From NCBI GenBank assembly GCA_030220185.1, contig JASPKZ010007301.1, positions 1-64,000 on the forward strand: a stretch of 64,000 nucleotides of DNA, given 5' to 3'. Of the stretch, positions 43,776 through 54,100 are shown piece after piece (positions within the stretch are counted from its first letter, which is position 1; the number at the start of each line of letters is the position of its first letter). The notes below the pieces were generated by a model that saw nothing but the letters and a program-made list of their open reading frames with translations, was not told where the DNA came from and ran no database searches. Origin of the DNA: Diploptera punctata. Taxonomy: Eukaryota; Arthropoda; Insecta; Blattodea; Blaberidae. The position numbers were made by a program, and so were the translations under genes.

Positions 43776-44881
43776 CTAAACCTGTCCCGCATTGTTTTCT
43801 AAGTTTTATTATTTTATTTAACCGCGGTTTTTAACACCTCTTATCATTTACTTCACAATTCAAATCTCAGCGCCAAATAATTTTAATATTTTGCTCGCGG
43901 CTATACTTTCTTCAAGCTCAAAATCCCATTCACCCCATTCGCAGTTCCAACCGACCAGCCCTTGTCAAAATAATTAAAAGGGCCTCATCGAGGATACACA
44001 TTTTCATACCATGTACAAAGGTAAAAATGCTCAACCATATTTCTCTTAAAAATCACACCTAACTAGCTTCACACCTACTACACAAATTTGTGTCCAGGTG
44101 CAAAATCTTTTATCTCCCATAATTAACAACTACTATCGTACACTTCGCAGTATCAGCAACAATTTCAGTTCGTTTCAGCTATACGCACATGTCCTTCCAT
44201 GCATTTATTTACTACATTGTACAACCAGTCTCACAAAACACTCCTAACAAATTTAACTACAGTATCATTTCAAAACATTGGCAACCTTATTACTCTCATA
44301 CCCTTCAAACTTTCTACAACACTACAACAATCATTCATACACATTTCAACTACATTCCACATTCACAACACAGAGAAAAAGTTACAAGTCTTAATCGACT
44401 CTCATTTCCAACTATTTCAACTTACATCGCATACCTTATTCTTTCATATTATCCTATATCCTCTCAATTTATATTCTTACCTAATCACCTAGAGACAGAC
44501 CACAGTTTTTTCCCCCCCAAACCAAGCTCTCCATATTACGATCATAAAAAAGAGCAAGATCCAGTACGTTAACCACTTCAAATTAAACACTTTACTGTTA
44601 ATACTGGCCATCTGTGTTTTTCCCTTTTTGCAGAAAACATGTTTCGCATCTACGCAATATTTTGTGCCTTTACGATAAAACTACTTAAATCCGATTTTCT
44701 TTCTCTAACTTCTTGTTTTTCTCAACGAGACTTAGGCGCTCTCCCCCTACAGGGAAGAAATTCAATTACACTTCTTCTCGGATACATGTCATTGAGTGGC
44801 CTGGAGTCACCATTCCGCTTCATAGTGACATCTAGGAAACCAAGGTAGTACTTGCATGGGAAATTCAGTACATTTTGCTTT
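43776..44881. other. No recognised gene
   Basis: AT-rich, G-poor. The 127-codon frame at 44189-44572 is Tyr/Ser/His-rich with no recognisable domain and is probably chance in a G-depleted strand. Confidence 0.45.
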
Positions 44882-45083
44882 GAGGCCTTTTTATTCAAGC
44901 TCAAGGATCTTATACTAGCCTCAAAATCTTCAGACTCGAAACCCATGGCTTAAAGTCTCTCCCGGAGGACTTGATCCTTGGATTTTTCCATCCTAAAAAA
45001 TCCATTGACCCCGGCCACGTTTCAACCCGCGACCTTTGGGACCAGAGGGAAGGAGCGTAACTACTAGTCCACCGCAGCCGATA
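44882..45083 (-). mobile_element. tRNA-derived SINE (SINE-E), copy 1
   Basis: On the minus strand: GGCTGCGGTGGACTAGTAGT (A-box region), CCAAAGGTCGCGGGTTGAAA (B-box-like), CCGGGGTCAATGGATTTTTT, AGGATGGAAAAATCCAAGGA, TCAAGTCCTCCGGGAG and TCTGAAGATTTTGAGGC. A second, truncated copy is at 48534-48694 in the same orientation. Confidence 0.75.
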
Positions 45084-46071
45084 AATCCAAGTCTAATGTG
45101 TTTCCATTTTGTACATTAATATGTCAAAAACAATTTTTTTTCTTCCTCTATCATAAGGTATATTTTCGTAAGTGGTAACTCATTTTTTATGGTAGACATC
45201 CCTTGGGGAGAGGTATTGCTTATTTCCGATTTATTGTTAATATTAATTAACTTTCATGAAATATGTTTTCAGACCTATGCACGTTTACTCTGTGACCACT
45301 ATTACATTTTTTAACATTTTCAGTTGGTATGATGAGTCCCTGGAGTGCATAAAACCATTCGTTCCTAACGTCTGGCCTGTCTTTAATTTCTTTACAAATT
45401 ATTTAAAATAAATACATTACATATTTATACAACTCATGTTTTTTTCATTGTTGTACCTAAAAATGAAAAATACGTTTAACTATTTCATTGTATTTCAGTA
45501 ATATGTAACTTGTTTATTATGCACCGAAGTACCAACTAAGTTAAACTATTTCTTTTTTTTACTGAATACGATCAAAATACTAAATCCTCATTTCAAAACA
45601 CGGATAAAATAAACTAAAGTTTTCTCTTATTATTTTATTCCAATTATTTATTCATTTATATACGCTCTATCTAAAATATACATTATTTGTAACTTTTCCT
45701 CACTCTCTGTCAAGCACAAATACACACACACACACACACACTCACTCACTCACACACATATCCATCTATATACGTTACAAATATATAAAACGTATGAAAA
45801 GAGAATTTACGTAGCATAAAAAAGTATTAACAACTTGTTACTAATTTCACTCTATAGCTTAATTGTTTCATTTGTAATGCAATCCTAACATTATATTCTT
45901 CTCGTTTCTTCTATCTTATCGATAGACAATCATATTTTCATACGGACTGCCAAAAGCATGTTTTCTATACATTGATTCATTTCTAAAAAAAAATTTTCAA
46001 CTCTATTCTTTACTCTCATAACATCTTATTACTAACCACAATACTGTCACTATCGAACATACAGGTAAATG
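45084..46071. other. No gene; CA microsatellite
   Basis: CACACA/CTCA tract at 45722-45760. The remainder is AT-rich without recognised features. Confidence 0.5.
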
Positions 46072-46285
46072 GCCGCGTGGACATAAGCTCTCTATACATA
46101 CCTTTCCTCATATAATGTTTTCCAGTCATCCCTGTATTATCTACTTCCCTCAAAACACGCTTCATCCTCTTCTCCGACTTCGTTTTCCCCCTGGTTTTCC
46201 TGCAATAACTTTCTTTGCCCCACTTTTACTTTCCATTCGTGCCAAATGCCCTGCCCAACGCTGTCTACGAGACTTAACTATTATT
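46072..46285 (-). pseudogene. Non-LTR retrotransposon C-terminal tail
   Basis: The minus frame from 46285 reads IVKSRRQRWAGHLARMES, then KKVIAGKPGGKRSRRRG before a stop; later sequence loosely encodes the WKT..WR segment. This is the conserved RRLRWAGHVARM ... GKPxGKRxxGRPR end of insect non-LTR reverse transcriptases. It contains 38 codons in one frame, better preserved than other copies, but only the tail. Confidence 0.78.
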
Positions 46286-46604
46286 ATATTTGCTTTCCTA
46301 TAAATATCATGTAGCTGACTCTTATGTAATCTTCTCCATTCGCATTTCTGTTAAAACTTTTACTACTACTACTAAACATAAATTAATTGTATCAACATTA
46401 CCCCTCTTTTTTTCTTAAATCTCCTCGTATTCTAACAGTTACCATCCTTCCCTCCGAAGGATAATAAAAATATCTCGAACTACAACAAATTTTATAACTT
46501 TTTCATCTACTCTATAGGAACATTGTAAATTATTGTATTTACTATAATCCAGAATATAATCTGGTTCATAGGATACAATTGGATTCCGTATTGATTATAA
46601 ATTA
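46286..46604. other. No recognised gene
   Basis: AT-rich spacer. The open frame entering the NUMT from 46579 is chance. Confidence 0.45.
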
Positions 46605-46703
46605 TTTTAATAATCCGTTCCTACTTGAAGGTCAATTAATTGAAATTGCATCAACAATTGCCCCTGCTATCATTTTAATTTTCATTGCAATTCCCTCTCT
46701 ACG
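46605..46703 (+). pseudogene. cox2: NUMT: nuclear copy of mitochondrial cox2 fragment
   Basis: The + frame reads NPFLLEGQLIEI, AS, TIAPAIILIFIAIPSLR. This is the N-terminal transmembrane region of insect cytochrome c oxidase subunit II (FLLEGQLIEIIWTIxPAIILIFIAxPSLRLLYLLDE). The Trp position, normally TGA in mitochondrial code, is replaced (GCATCA, Ala-Ser, in place of Ile-Trp). After SLR the mitochondrial LLYLLDE is absent, so the insert is only about 100 bp. It cannot encode a functional protein. Confidence 0.8.
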
Positions 46704-47037
46704 AGATTCCGAGATTCCTGGCTTCATGCCAGGACGAGATCCATGTAGTTTACGAAACTATTCATATGCCTTACTTTCACATGAAAAAAAGTTTATCATA
46801 AGTAATGCTACAAGTGATTTCCAATTTATCTACATTATTTGGAAATCAACAGTGGCATCTGTTAGGACTATTTAACGAATAAAATTAAGCTGTTTACACA
46901 AAAATCACTATGCGAATATAGTTTCCAGTATTTTAAATTATTTTTTATTTGATGTAAATGACGATATTTGAAAACAGATCAGAAATACGTCATCACATTT
47001 ATTCACTTCAACTGCATCGTATTATTTATTGCCTAAT
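46704..47037. other. No recognised gene
   Basis: AT-rich sequence. The frame running on from the NUMT to 46875 shows no recognised domain. Confidence 0.45.
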
Positions 47038-47047
47038 ACGATCGCAA

Positions 47048-47142
47048 CGGGAAGCTACTACAGCTGCAGGCATAGCATGAAAATGCTATGATTGCAGTCA
47101 AGGACCTGCCTTCCGGCAGAATTACTATGCATGGATGGATGG
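47048..47142 (+). mobile_element. SINE-B copy 6, 5'-truncated, with 10-bp target duplication
   Basis: ACGATCGCAA flanks it exactly (47038-47047 and 47143-47152). It holds only the last 95 bp of SINE-B: GGGAAGCTACTACAGCTGCA, GGCATAGCATGAAAATGCTA, GCAGTCAAGGACCTGCCTTC, CGGCAGAATTACTATG and GGAT repeats. Intact duplication and good sequence match to copy 4 suggest a relatively recent insertion. Confidence 0.92.
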
Positions 47143-47152
47143 ACGATCGCAA

Positions 47153-47371
47153 TCACCGATAATTCACTAATATAGCAATTTTGTAAGAATGCACCCTAGT
47201 GGAGAAAAAATAAAACATCAACTATATATAATAAAATAACCAACATTATAGGTTATTATTTTATTTTTTAAGAAACAACTCGGTAAAAACATTTTTTTAA
47301 AAACACAATTATCAAATATATAATTCGAAGGAATCTGTTCATTGTTTGCTATATTCAACGTATTTGTTGGA
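47153..47371. other. No recognised gene
   Basis: AT-rich spacer; may include the edge of the dispersed repeat that follows. Confidence 0.45.
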
Positions 47372-47565
47372 GAGTCAGTCACTGCAAAATAATGCTCTGA
47401 CCTGTTCAGAAAATTTAAAATGAGGAGCTTTCTTTATTTTGGTAAACAATATTCGATAAATAGCCAGATGAAACACGACTGTCACTGGTTGTAAAAAAAT
47501 TCTTTGAAACGTAATTGGTCATTGACTCATTTGGGGCATGAGTTAAATAGTTACATTAAACAATA
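47372..47565 (-). repeat. Dispersed repeat, inverted copy of 25440-25640
   Basis: GAGTCAGTCACTGCAAAATA, GACCTGTTCAGAA, GAAACACGA, AATTGGTCATTGACTC and GGCATGAGTTAAATAGT appear in the same order as in the reverse complement of 25440-25640. Diverged by many substitutions and small indels. Confidence 0.7.
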
Positions 47566-47705
47566 TGAACTCCGTTATAAGAACCCTATGACAAAACTTT
47601 GTTGGCCCTTCCACACCCAAATTTCTATTGATATTCTTATTACCTGATCAATATACGTAATAACTTTCTCTTTTCTCAAATGTAACCATATACACTATTC
47701 AAAAT

Positions 47706-47968
47706 CATGCCTTGGTGCAAACCCAAAAGACTTGCTCTACTTCTAGTCCCCATGGGGCAACAAATTATAAGATGCAAACGGTACCCACCCAGCATTGTAA
47801 GACATTTCTGTGCCTACAGTACAAACTGCCTCCATGTTGAAAAAAAAAGTTTAACGCCTTAGCACCACACATATTGACTACATAAAACCCCTCTATAGGC
47901 TGCAACATCGTTCACCTTAACACATTTCCAAAATGAGGCCATCAACCGACTGGTAAGCGAAAGATATC
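47706..47968 (+). mobile_element. SINE-A copy, strongly degenerate
   Basis: Recognised by GACTTGCTCTACTTCTAGTC, CCCATGGGGCAACAAATT, GTACCCACCCAGCATTGTAA, CTACAGTACAAACTGCCTCC, ACCCCTCTATAGGCTG, TTAACACATTTCC and ATCAACCGACTGGTAAGCG in SINE-A order. Confidence 0.7.
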
Positions 47969-48099
47969 CTAGTCCTGTCGTACACCCCAATTCTATCATT
48001 TTTTACTAAAGTCTTATTTATTAACGCTTCAACGTCTAAGTAATAATTTATTTACATTCTTACACTCTAAATAACTTACTGCTGCTATCGAATTCTGAC

Positions 48100-48300
48100 A
48101 TTCATGACTGCGAGAAATATAAGCTCTGCATATGTCCCCATTCTCAGCTACCGTTTTGCAAACACCCTCTATGAAATTCACCTCCTTCAAATCTTACTTA
48201 ACTTTATTCTCCCACTTCATACTGACCACTTCCCGTCTGGTTTTCCTACAACTACTTTTCACACCCCTCTTCTATTCTTTATTCACAGATACTCGTAATA
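48100..48300 (-). pseudogene. Non-LTR retrotransposon C-terminal tail
   Basis: In minus frames the sequence gives KSSCRKTRREV (a shifted reading of VVGKPDGK), MKWENKVK, stop, DLKEVNFIEGVCKTVAENG and DICRAYISRSHECQ. This parallels MRWENNINYGLKEDYTVDDW and VWRVCQCRHEL in the outer element at 6560-6798. Dead, with shifts and stops. Confidence 0.68.
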
Positions 48301-48533
48301 TCCTCTCTTTAAGTAACATAACTAGAGGAATGACTTATATGTACAATGGGGTAACAGCCCAATGTTCAGTCTTAACCTCTCCTTTGTTAGGAGTTACTGG
48401 ACCAAGTTAATTTAGTTACACTTATTTACCTACAGATGTCGTAAATGGTATGCGATTTACAAACCGACCCAAAGAGACATCTACAAGCAACTACAATATT
48501 ATTACGATAATTAAATCGGTAAATTTTGTTTTA

Positions 48534-48694
48534 GAGGCCTCTCTATTAAGGATGAAGAATCTTTTACCAGCCTCAAAAATCTTCAGAGTCGACACTCACG
48601 GCTTAAACTACCTCCCGGATGACTTGCTCCTTGGATTTTTCCATCCTAAAAAATCAATCAACCCTGTCCGGATTTGAATCCGCTATCCTCCGGA
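48534..48694 (-). mobile_element. tRNA-derived SINE-E, copy 2
   Basis: Shares with 44882-45083 the blocks CCAGCCTCAAAAATCTTCAG, GACTTGCTCCTTGGATTTTT, CCATCCTAAAAAATC and AATCAACCCTGTCCGGATT. The tRNA-like head is cut at CGCTATCCTCCGG, so the copy is 5'-truncated on the minus strand. Confidence 0.72.
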
Positions 48695-50707
48695 AAACAA
48701 GCAATGTATATTTTTATTATCTTTCAAAATTAACACTTTCAATATGTTATGATTTTAGTCTCTACTCCCTTAATTTAGATTCGTCCACTTTTTTTACGTC
48801 TAATAATACAGTCCTATAAAATGGGGGAATTTTAAAAACCTTCAATTTATTTCTCAGGCGGTGGAGAAAGAAACAAAACGAATAAGACACTTCGTCAAGC
48901 CCACGATTTATAATCTCTACCATCCAAACACAATTCCCAACTGCTAGGTCAAATCGTAAATAACAAGAACGCAAAACAATGAACCAATAAAGCCAATTTT
49001 ATATTTATCAAAGCTAATACAATCTTAAGAAGGCTTAAAAATCTATATTACTAATCTCGCCCTTTTAAAATGAAAACAGTAAATACTTGCATCTCCATCC
49101 CCCCACATTACGCAAACTCTGACCATTTAATCCGTAATCAGACTACGCTACTTAATAAATTAATAAATAACGTGTCTCCCGACATCAGCTGTCAAGTAAT
49201 CCGCAGCCTCCTGTTCCATTGCCCAAAGCTTTACAGCAAACATTGTTCTACCATCAGCTGACCTAACCACAATACATTTTCAATTCTATTTCATTTAAAT
49301 CCAGTTACTTCTCGTAAAGCTTCAATCTCCTATCGTTCAATCACAATTTCACTATTCGATCCTACATCACATACCACAAACACAGTACTTCCCGTTATTC
49401 TTATTCCTATACAATACTGCATTATATTTTTAGACTCTAGGACTCCATATCACAACAGATTTGGGACTGCCGGAGATTACCATCCCTTTAAATAAATGTT
49501 TAATTTTTTTAATCGGTCTTTCAGCGGATTAACTGACGGTTTCCCATTTTTTTGCTTCTAAATAATATTAACATGATTAATTTCAATTTCTGTTTAATTT
49601 CTTTAAATGTTCCCTTTTATTTATTTATTATATGTTATTTTCGTCAGTATTTAATTTCTTTCACTGCTTGAATGCAAGATAAGACCTTATGACCTTAACT
49701 CTGCCACTTTACGTAAAATATTTACAATTATAATTAAGTATGTCCACAATGCTTTATATACTCTCATAAATTCTCTTTTCATAACTATATCTACATAAAC
49801 AAACACAAAACACACACAAACACATACACACATACTGAGAGATCGTGAGTTATTCAGGGAAAATTGATAAGCAATTTTACAATAAAATATCACACTCTCT
49901 GAGATGCAATTCCATTAGTTCATTTACTTATTTTACAAATTTAAAATTATCACAATTCATGCTACTATAATTCCAAATTAATCAAATTCTTATACAAAGA
50001 CTTTTCAATTTTTTTTTTACCTATCTTCATCGATCATAGTAAACAGCAAAAATGACTGACAAAAATGTATAGTTGTATTATATATAATAATTATACATAC
50101 ATACTTTTTTTCGGAACAAAACTCGACATAAAAAGATCAAATTCGTCAACCAACATAATCAAACAATGAGTGCGAGTTAATCTGAAACAAAAATTAGAAA
50201 TCCATCTGTCGTTCGCAATTTTTTCCAACGATATTTCTTATGCTATTCAAATTAACGAAAAATATATTCTCCAAACATCTCCTTAATCCTACCATTACAA
50301 GCACGAATTTACCTGAAAGCCTACATTTTAAAAATTGCACTAACGGCCGCCATATTTGTTTCTTCCAACGAAACTATCATCTAAATCTGCTTAAGAAAAA
50401 TAACGTCCACTTTGTTATAATCTATCGAATACAACCATTAAGCGTATATGTAAACCTCAAAGCTGATACTCAAGTGCGGACGTACGTATACAAATTTCTG
50501 CTCCGTGCAATATATCTTTCTTCATAATTCAAGTTCTTAGTTGATAAATATCATTTAATTATCAAAATAAATATATATATTCCATAAAACTATCGAAATC
50601 GGACCATAAATTCGATTCACTCAGGAATTTCCCTAACTTGCAAATCCATGCGCAAAGAATGAAAAAATCTAATATTTTACAGTATTATTATCATTCTTTT
50701 TATCAAT
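48695..50707. other. No recognised gene
   Basis: AT-rich, G-poor. A CACA tract lies at 49800-49830. Several short frames exist but none shows a recognisable domain. Confidence 0.45.
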
Positions 50708-50714
50708 AACATTA

Positions 50715-50760
<46 letters not shown>
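50708..50760. repeat. ATT microsatellite
   Basis: About 17 ATT units. Confidence 0.97.
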
Positions 50761-50762
<2 letters not shown>

Positions 50763-50987
50763 TTCCTCGATTAGCGAAGATAAAATAATGCGCTTCTTTT
50801 CTGTATTTACAGTCAATTCATAAAATCAGTACGCTGTACCGTAACATTACTTTTTAAATAATTTCACACTGAACTAAAAACACCAAGAGAAGCATACAAC
50901 AAATATCTGAGCATCAAAACAGCAGTAATTCATTTTCAACTAATAAAGTCAAACTAATTCATCGGCTCTATCCAACCCTTAGGTATT

Positions 50988-51090
50988 TGGCCGCGCAGGA
51001 CACAAACTCTCCATACATCCCTATCTCTGTGCCGATGTTTCCAATCATTCGCTGTATAATCTAGTTTCCCCCTAATCATGGTTAATGTTA
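50988..51090 (-). pseudogene. Short non-LTR retrotransposon tail fragment
   Basis: GGCCGCGCAGGACACAAACT, CTCCATACATCCC, then CCAATCATTCGCTGTATAAT, CTAGTTTCCCCC. The same block order as at 46072 (GGCCGCGTGG ... CTCTATACATACC ... CCAGTCATCCCTGTATTATC). Not decodable on its own. Confidence 0.4.
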
Positions 51091-51349
51091 TTTCATTTTG
51101 ATCTACGATCAACTAAATTCTCCATTCACTTAAAAACTTTATATTCTTTCTAAAATTAATTTACTTATCTATAGTTACATATTTCAGCAACTGTTTCCTA
51201 ATTCAACATTCCTCCTACAGTTTGTTCAACGTTTCCTTTCTTATATACACAATACATTTCAAATTGCATACTAATCTTATTTCAAGTAATAACTCTCATA
51301 TCAACTGTTCACATTTTTTACACGCTTTATATTAGCTTGACCTGTATCT

Positions 51350-51645
51350 ATGTAACTTAATATTTTAACGCGATTTTCACCCACTTTAAAAATCATTGGA
51401 TCGACTTGAAACTTTGGCATACTTGTAAAAGACCCGTGACAATATAATAATTTCATATTTCGTTTCTAAAACATGACCATAATCATCAAAAAAGTGTCTT
51501 TCTATCTATGTAACGCAATTTTTGAACACGATTTTCACCCACTTAGAAACATTGGATCGACTTTGAAACTTTTGTATACTTGTAAACGACCCGTGACAAT
51601 ACAATAATTTCATATTTTGTCTCTAGAATCCTGGCCAGAATCACC
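51350..51645 (+). repeat. Two ~150-bp direct repeats
   Basis: CTATGTAAC, ACACGATTTTCACCCACTTA, ATTGGATCGACTTGAAACTT, ACTTGTAAAAGACCCGTGAC and AATTTCATATTTCGTTTCTA occur twice in tandem (first copy about 51352-51500, second 51501-51645) with about 10 percent difference. Role unknown. Confidence 0.85.
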
Positions 51646-51711
51646 AAAAAATAAAAAAATAAAATTAAACTGGTATAATAGGTTGCGAACCTGTCGACTT
51701 TTTAGTCAATC

Positions 51712-51802
51712 GTTGTAAGAACTCAGTTGGTAGAGCGGTACACTCTAGCCGTATATCATTTCTGTAATCCGTAGGTCGCTGGTTCAAGTCCGGCTGGGAG
51801 GT
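51712..51802 (+). tRNA. tRNA-Tyr-like pseudogene with intron-like insert
   Basis: CTCAGTTGGTAGAGCGG (D arm and A box), ATCCGTAGGTCGCTGGTTCA and AGTCCGGCT (variable and T arm, B box GGTTCAAGTCC) match insect tRNA-Tyr closely. Between them about 20 extra bases sit right after the anticodon position, where tRNA-Tyr genes carry their intron. The anticodon aligned to GTA reads CTA (51745-51747). The T stem GCTGG/CCGGC is intact, but the 5' acceptor strand (TTGTAAG) cannot pair with TGGGAGG. A T12 run follows directly and could stop Pol III. Probably a dead gene copy. Confidence 0.7.
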
Positions 51803-51904
51803 TTTTTTTTTTAGGAGAGTATTACTTTTAGCTCATACTACAATAGATTCGAATTTAAAGATATTTACATTTTTATCTTATTCTGTAAAATATTTAAACT
51901 AAAA

Positions 51905-52244
51905 AATAAATAATAGTTTTAAAAAGCTAATACAACACGCTTTATTAGAAAACCGAACTAAAATAATTATATATAATTTTAATTTCCAACATGCTTGGGA
52001 TAAATAATTTTACCATCAAAAGCGTGGGGTGCTTTTTATGATTTTTACATTTTCTTCTTTGAGACTTTACTTTTACCAATATCTCTTTATTATCAAATAT
52101 ATTAATTGATAAAGAGCACCCAGCGCTTTTGATGGTAACATTATTTATCCCAAGCATGTTGCAAATTAAAATTATTTTTCATTTCTTTAGTTCGCTTTTC
52201 CAATATAGCGTGTTGTTTCAGTTTTTTAAAACTATTATTTATTA
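51905..52244. mobile_element. Foldback element with ~130-bp arms
   Basis: The left end AATAAATAATAGTTTTAAAA mirrors the right end TTTTTTAAAACTATTATTTA. Inner blocks CAACACGC / GCGTGTTG, TTTAATTTCCAACATGCTTG / CAAGCATGTTGCAAATTAAA, GGGATAAATAATTTTACCAT / ATGGTAACATTATTTATCCC and CAAAAGCGTGGGGTGCT / AGCACCCAGCGCTTTTG pair. About 80 bp separate the arms. Non-coding. Confidence 0.85.
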
Positions 52245-52807
52245 AAGTTACTCGTCGCAGGTTATAGTCCCAATAGCGTCCCCATTTTTTAAATATCCTA
52301 CATTTTCTGCTAACACCATGGCCCTCACGTCCAATCAACCTCTAAATCAAATGAGTATCAAGGGCACTGTCATACAGGACTAACAACTCAAATGACATCT
52401 CTTCGCATTTGTCTCAAAGGTTGAAATCTTAACCTCCCACTAATATAGTAGTGGAGGGATCACTAACATTCATTACCTATCTCTTAACCTCTCCCCGTTG
52501 CATCTTATTGTGTCACCTCGTTTCTATTCTACAAATTTGCCTCTAAAATCAACGTATATAAAAATCATTACATATTTTCTAAATTTTAAAATTTTTAAAG
52601 TTTCCAAACCCCTCATATTTTCAAAACGAGATTTTCTTTCACAAGTCGGATGATTTCTTAAACTTCTATTGTCTTTATTTCTAAACTTTCAGTGTAAAAT
52701 TGTTCTTAAATCAAGAAATAAAAACTATCCGAAGTTCACATTATTCAATTCAAACTTATCAGAGGTGAAAATGGTTTCTAAAACTTTATCATTTTCTAAA
52801 AGTAATT
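52245..52807. other. No recognised gene
   Basis: AT-rich spacer before the compound minisatellite. The last 100 bp already contain diverged forms of its unit (TCTAAAAG..AATTTTATT). Confidence 0.5.
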
Positions 52808-53017
52808 TTATTCTTGTTATCTAAAAGTCAATTTTTTTCCCCTTCTCATCTAAAAGTCAATTTTTTTCCCTTCTCATCTAAAAGTCAATTATTTCCCCTT
52901 GTCAAAATTTTCTTCCCTTGTCAAAAATGTTTTTCCCTTGTCATCTAGAAGTCAAAAAATGTTTCCCTTGTCATCTAAAAGTCTACATTTTTTTCCCCTT
53001 CCCGTCATTTTCTTTTC
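52808..53017. repeat. Compound minisatellite zone 1: ~30-bp units
   Basis: Irregular ~22-32-bp units of CATCTAAAAGTCAATTTTTT plus CCCCTTGT. They grade into the next zone by loss of the CATCTAAAAG segment. Confidence 0.9.
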
Positions 53018-53715
53018 CCTTGTCAAAATTTCTTTTCCCTTGTCAAAATTTCTTTTCCCTTGTCAAAATTTCTTTTCCCTTGTCAAAATTTCTTTTCCCT
53101 TGTCAAAATTTCTTTTCCCTTGTCAAAATTTCTTTTCCCTTGTCAAAATTTCTTTTCCCTTGTCAAAATTTCTTTTCCCTTGTCAAAATTTCTTTTCCCT
53201 TGTCAAAATTTCTTTTCCCTTGTCAAAATTTCTTTTCCCTTGTCAAAATTTCTTTTCCCTTGTCAAAATTTCTTTTCCCTTGTCAAAATTTCTTTTCCCT
53301 TGTCAAAATTTCTTTTCCCTTGTCAAAATTTCTTTTCCCTTGTCAAAATTTCTTTTCCCTTGTCAAAATTTCTTTTCCCTTGTCAAAATTTCTTTTCCCT
53401 TGTCAAAATTTCTTTTCCCTTGTCAAAATTTCTTTTCCTTGTCAAAATTTCTTTTCCCTTGTCAAAATTTCTTTTCCTTGTCAAAATTTCTTTTCCCTTG
53501 TCAAAATTTCTTTTCCCTTGTCAAAATTTCTTTTCCCTTGTCAAAATTTCTTTTCCCTTGTCAAAATTTCTTTTCCCTTGTCAAAATTTCTTTTCCCTTG
53601 TCAAAATTTCTTTTCCCTTGTCAAAATTTCTTTTCCCTTGTCAAAATTTCTTTTCCCTTGTCAAAATTTCTTTTCCCTTGTCAAATTTTCTTTTCCCTTG
53701 TCAAATTTTCTTTTC
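53018..53715. repeat. Compound minisatellite zone 2: 20-bp units
   Basis: About 35 copies of TTTTCCCTTGTCAAAATTTC, almost all identical, with one-base deletions near 53436 and 53475 and a few CAAATTTTC variants at the right edge. The period of 20 leaves all frames open; the FPLSKFLFPCQNFFSLVKIS-like peptides are artefacts. Confidence 0.97.
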
Positions 53716-54100
53716 CCTTGTCATCTAAAAGTCAATTTTTTTTTTCCCTTGTCATCTAAAAGTCAATTTTTTTTTCCTCCTCATCTAAAAGTCAATTTTT
53801 CTTTCCTCCTCATCTAAAAGTCAAATTTTTTTTTTCCTCTTCATCTAAAAGTATTAATTTTTTTCCCTCGTCATCTAAAAGTCAACTTTTTTTCCCCTTG
53901 TCAAATTTTTTTTTCCTTGTCAAAATTTTTTTCCTTGTCATCTAAAAGTCAAATTTTTTTTTCCTTGTCATCTAAAAGTCAAATTTTTTTTTCCTTGTCA
54001 TCTAAAAGTCAAATTTTTTTTTCCTTGTCATCTAAAAGTCAAATTTTTTTTTCCTTGTCATCTAAAAGTCAAATTTTTTTTTCCTTGTCAACTAAAACTC
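53716..54100. repeat. Compound minisatellite zone 3: 30-bp units
   Basis: CATCTAAAAGTCAAATTTTT plus TTTTCCTTGT repeated, five perfect copies at about 53938-54087 and looser ones before. It combines the CTAAAAGTC half seen in zone 1 with the CCTTGTC half of zone 2. Confidence 0.95.

Noticed and set aside
44189..44572. 127-codon + frame
   Set aside because: Composition follows the G-poor strand (few TGA/TAG stops possible); no domain, no homologous look.
46579..46875. 98-codon frame containing the COX2 motif as a possible nuclear gene
   Set aside because: Only about 33 codons match COX2, the Trp site is altered and both flanks are unrelated, so it is a NUMT.
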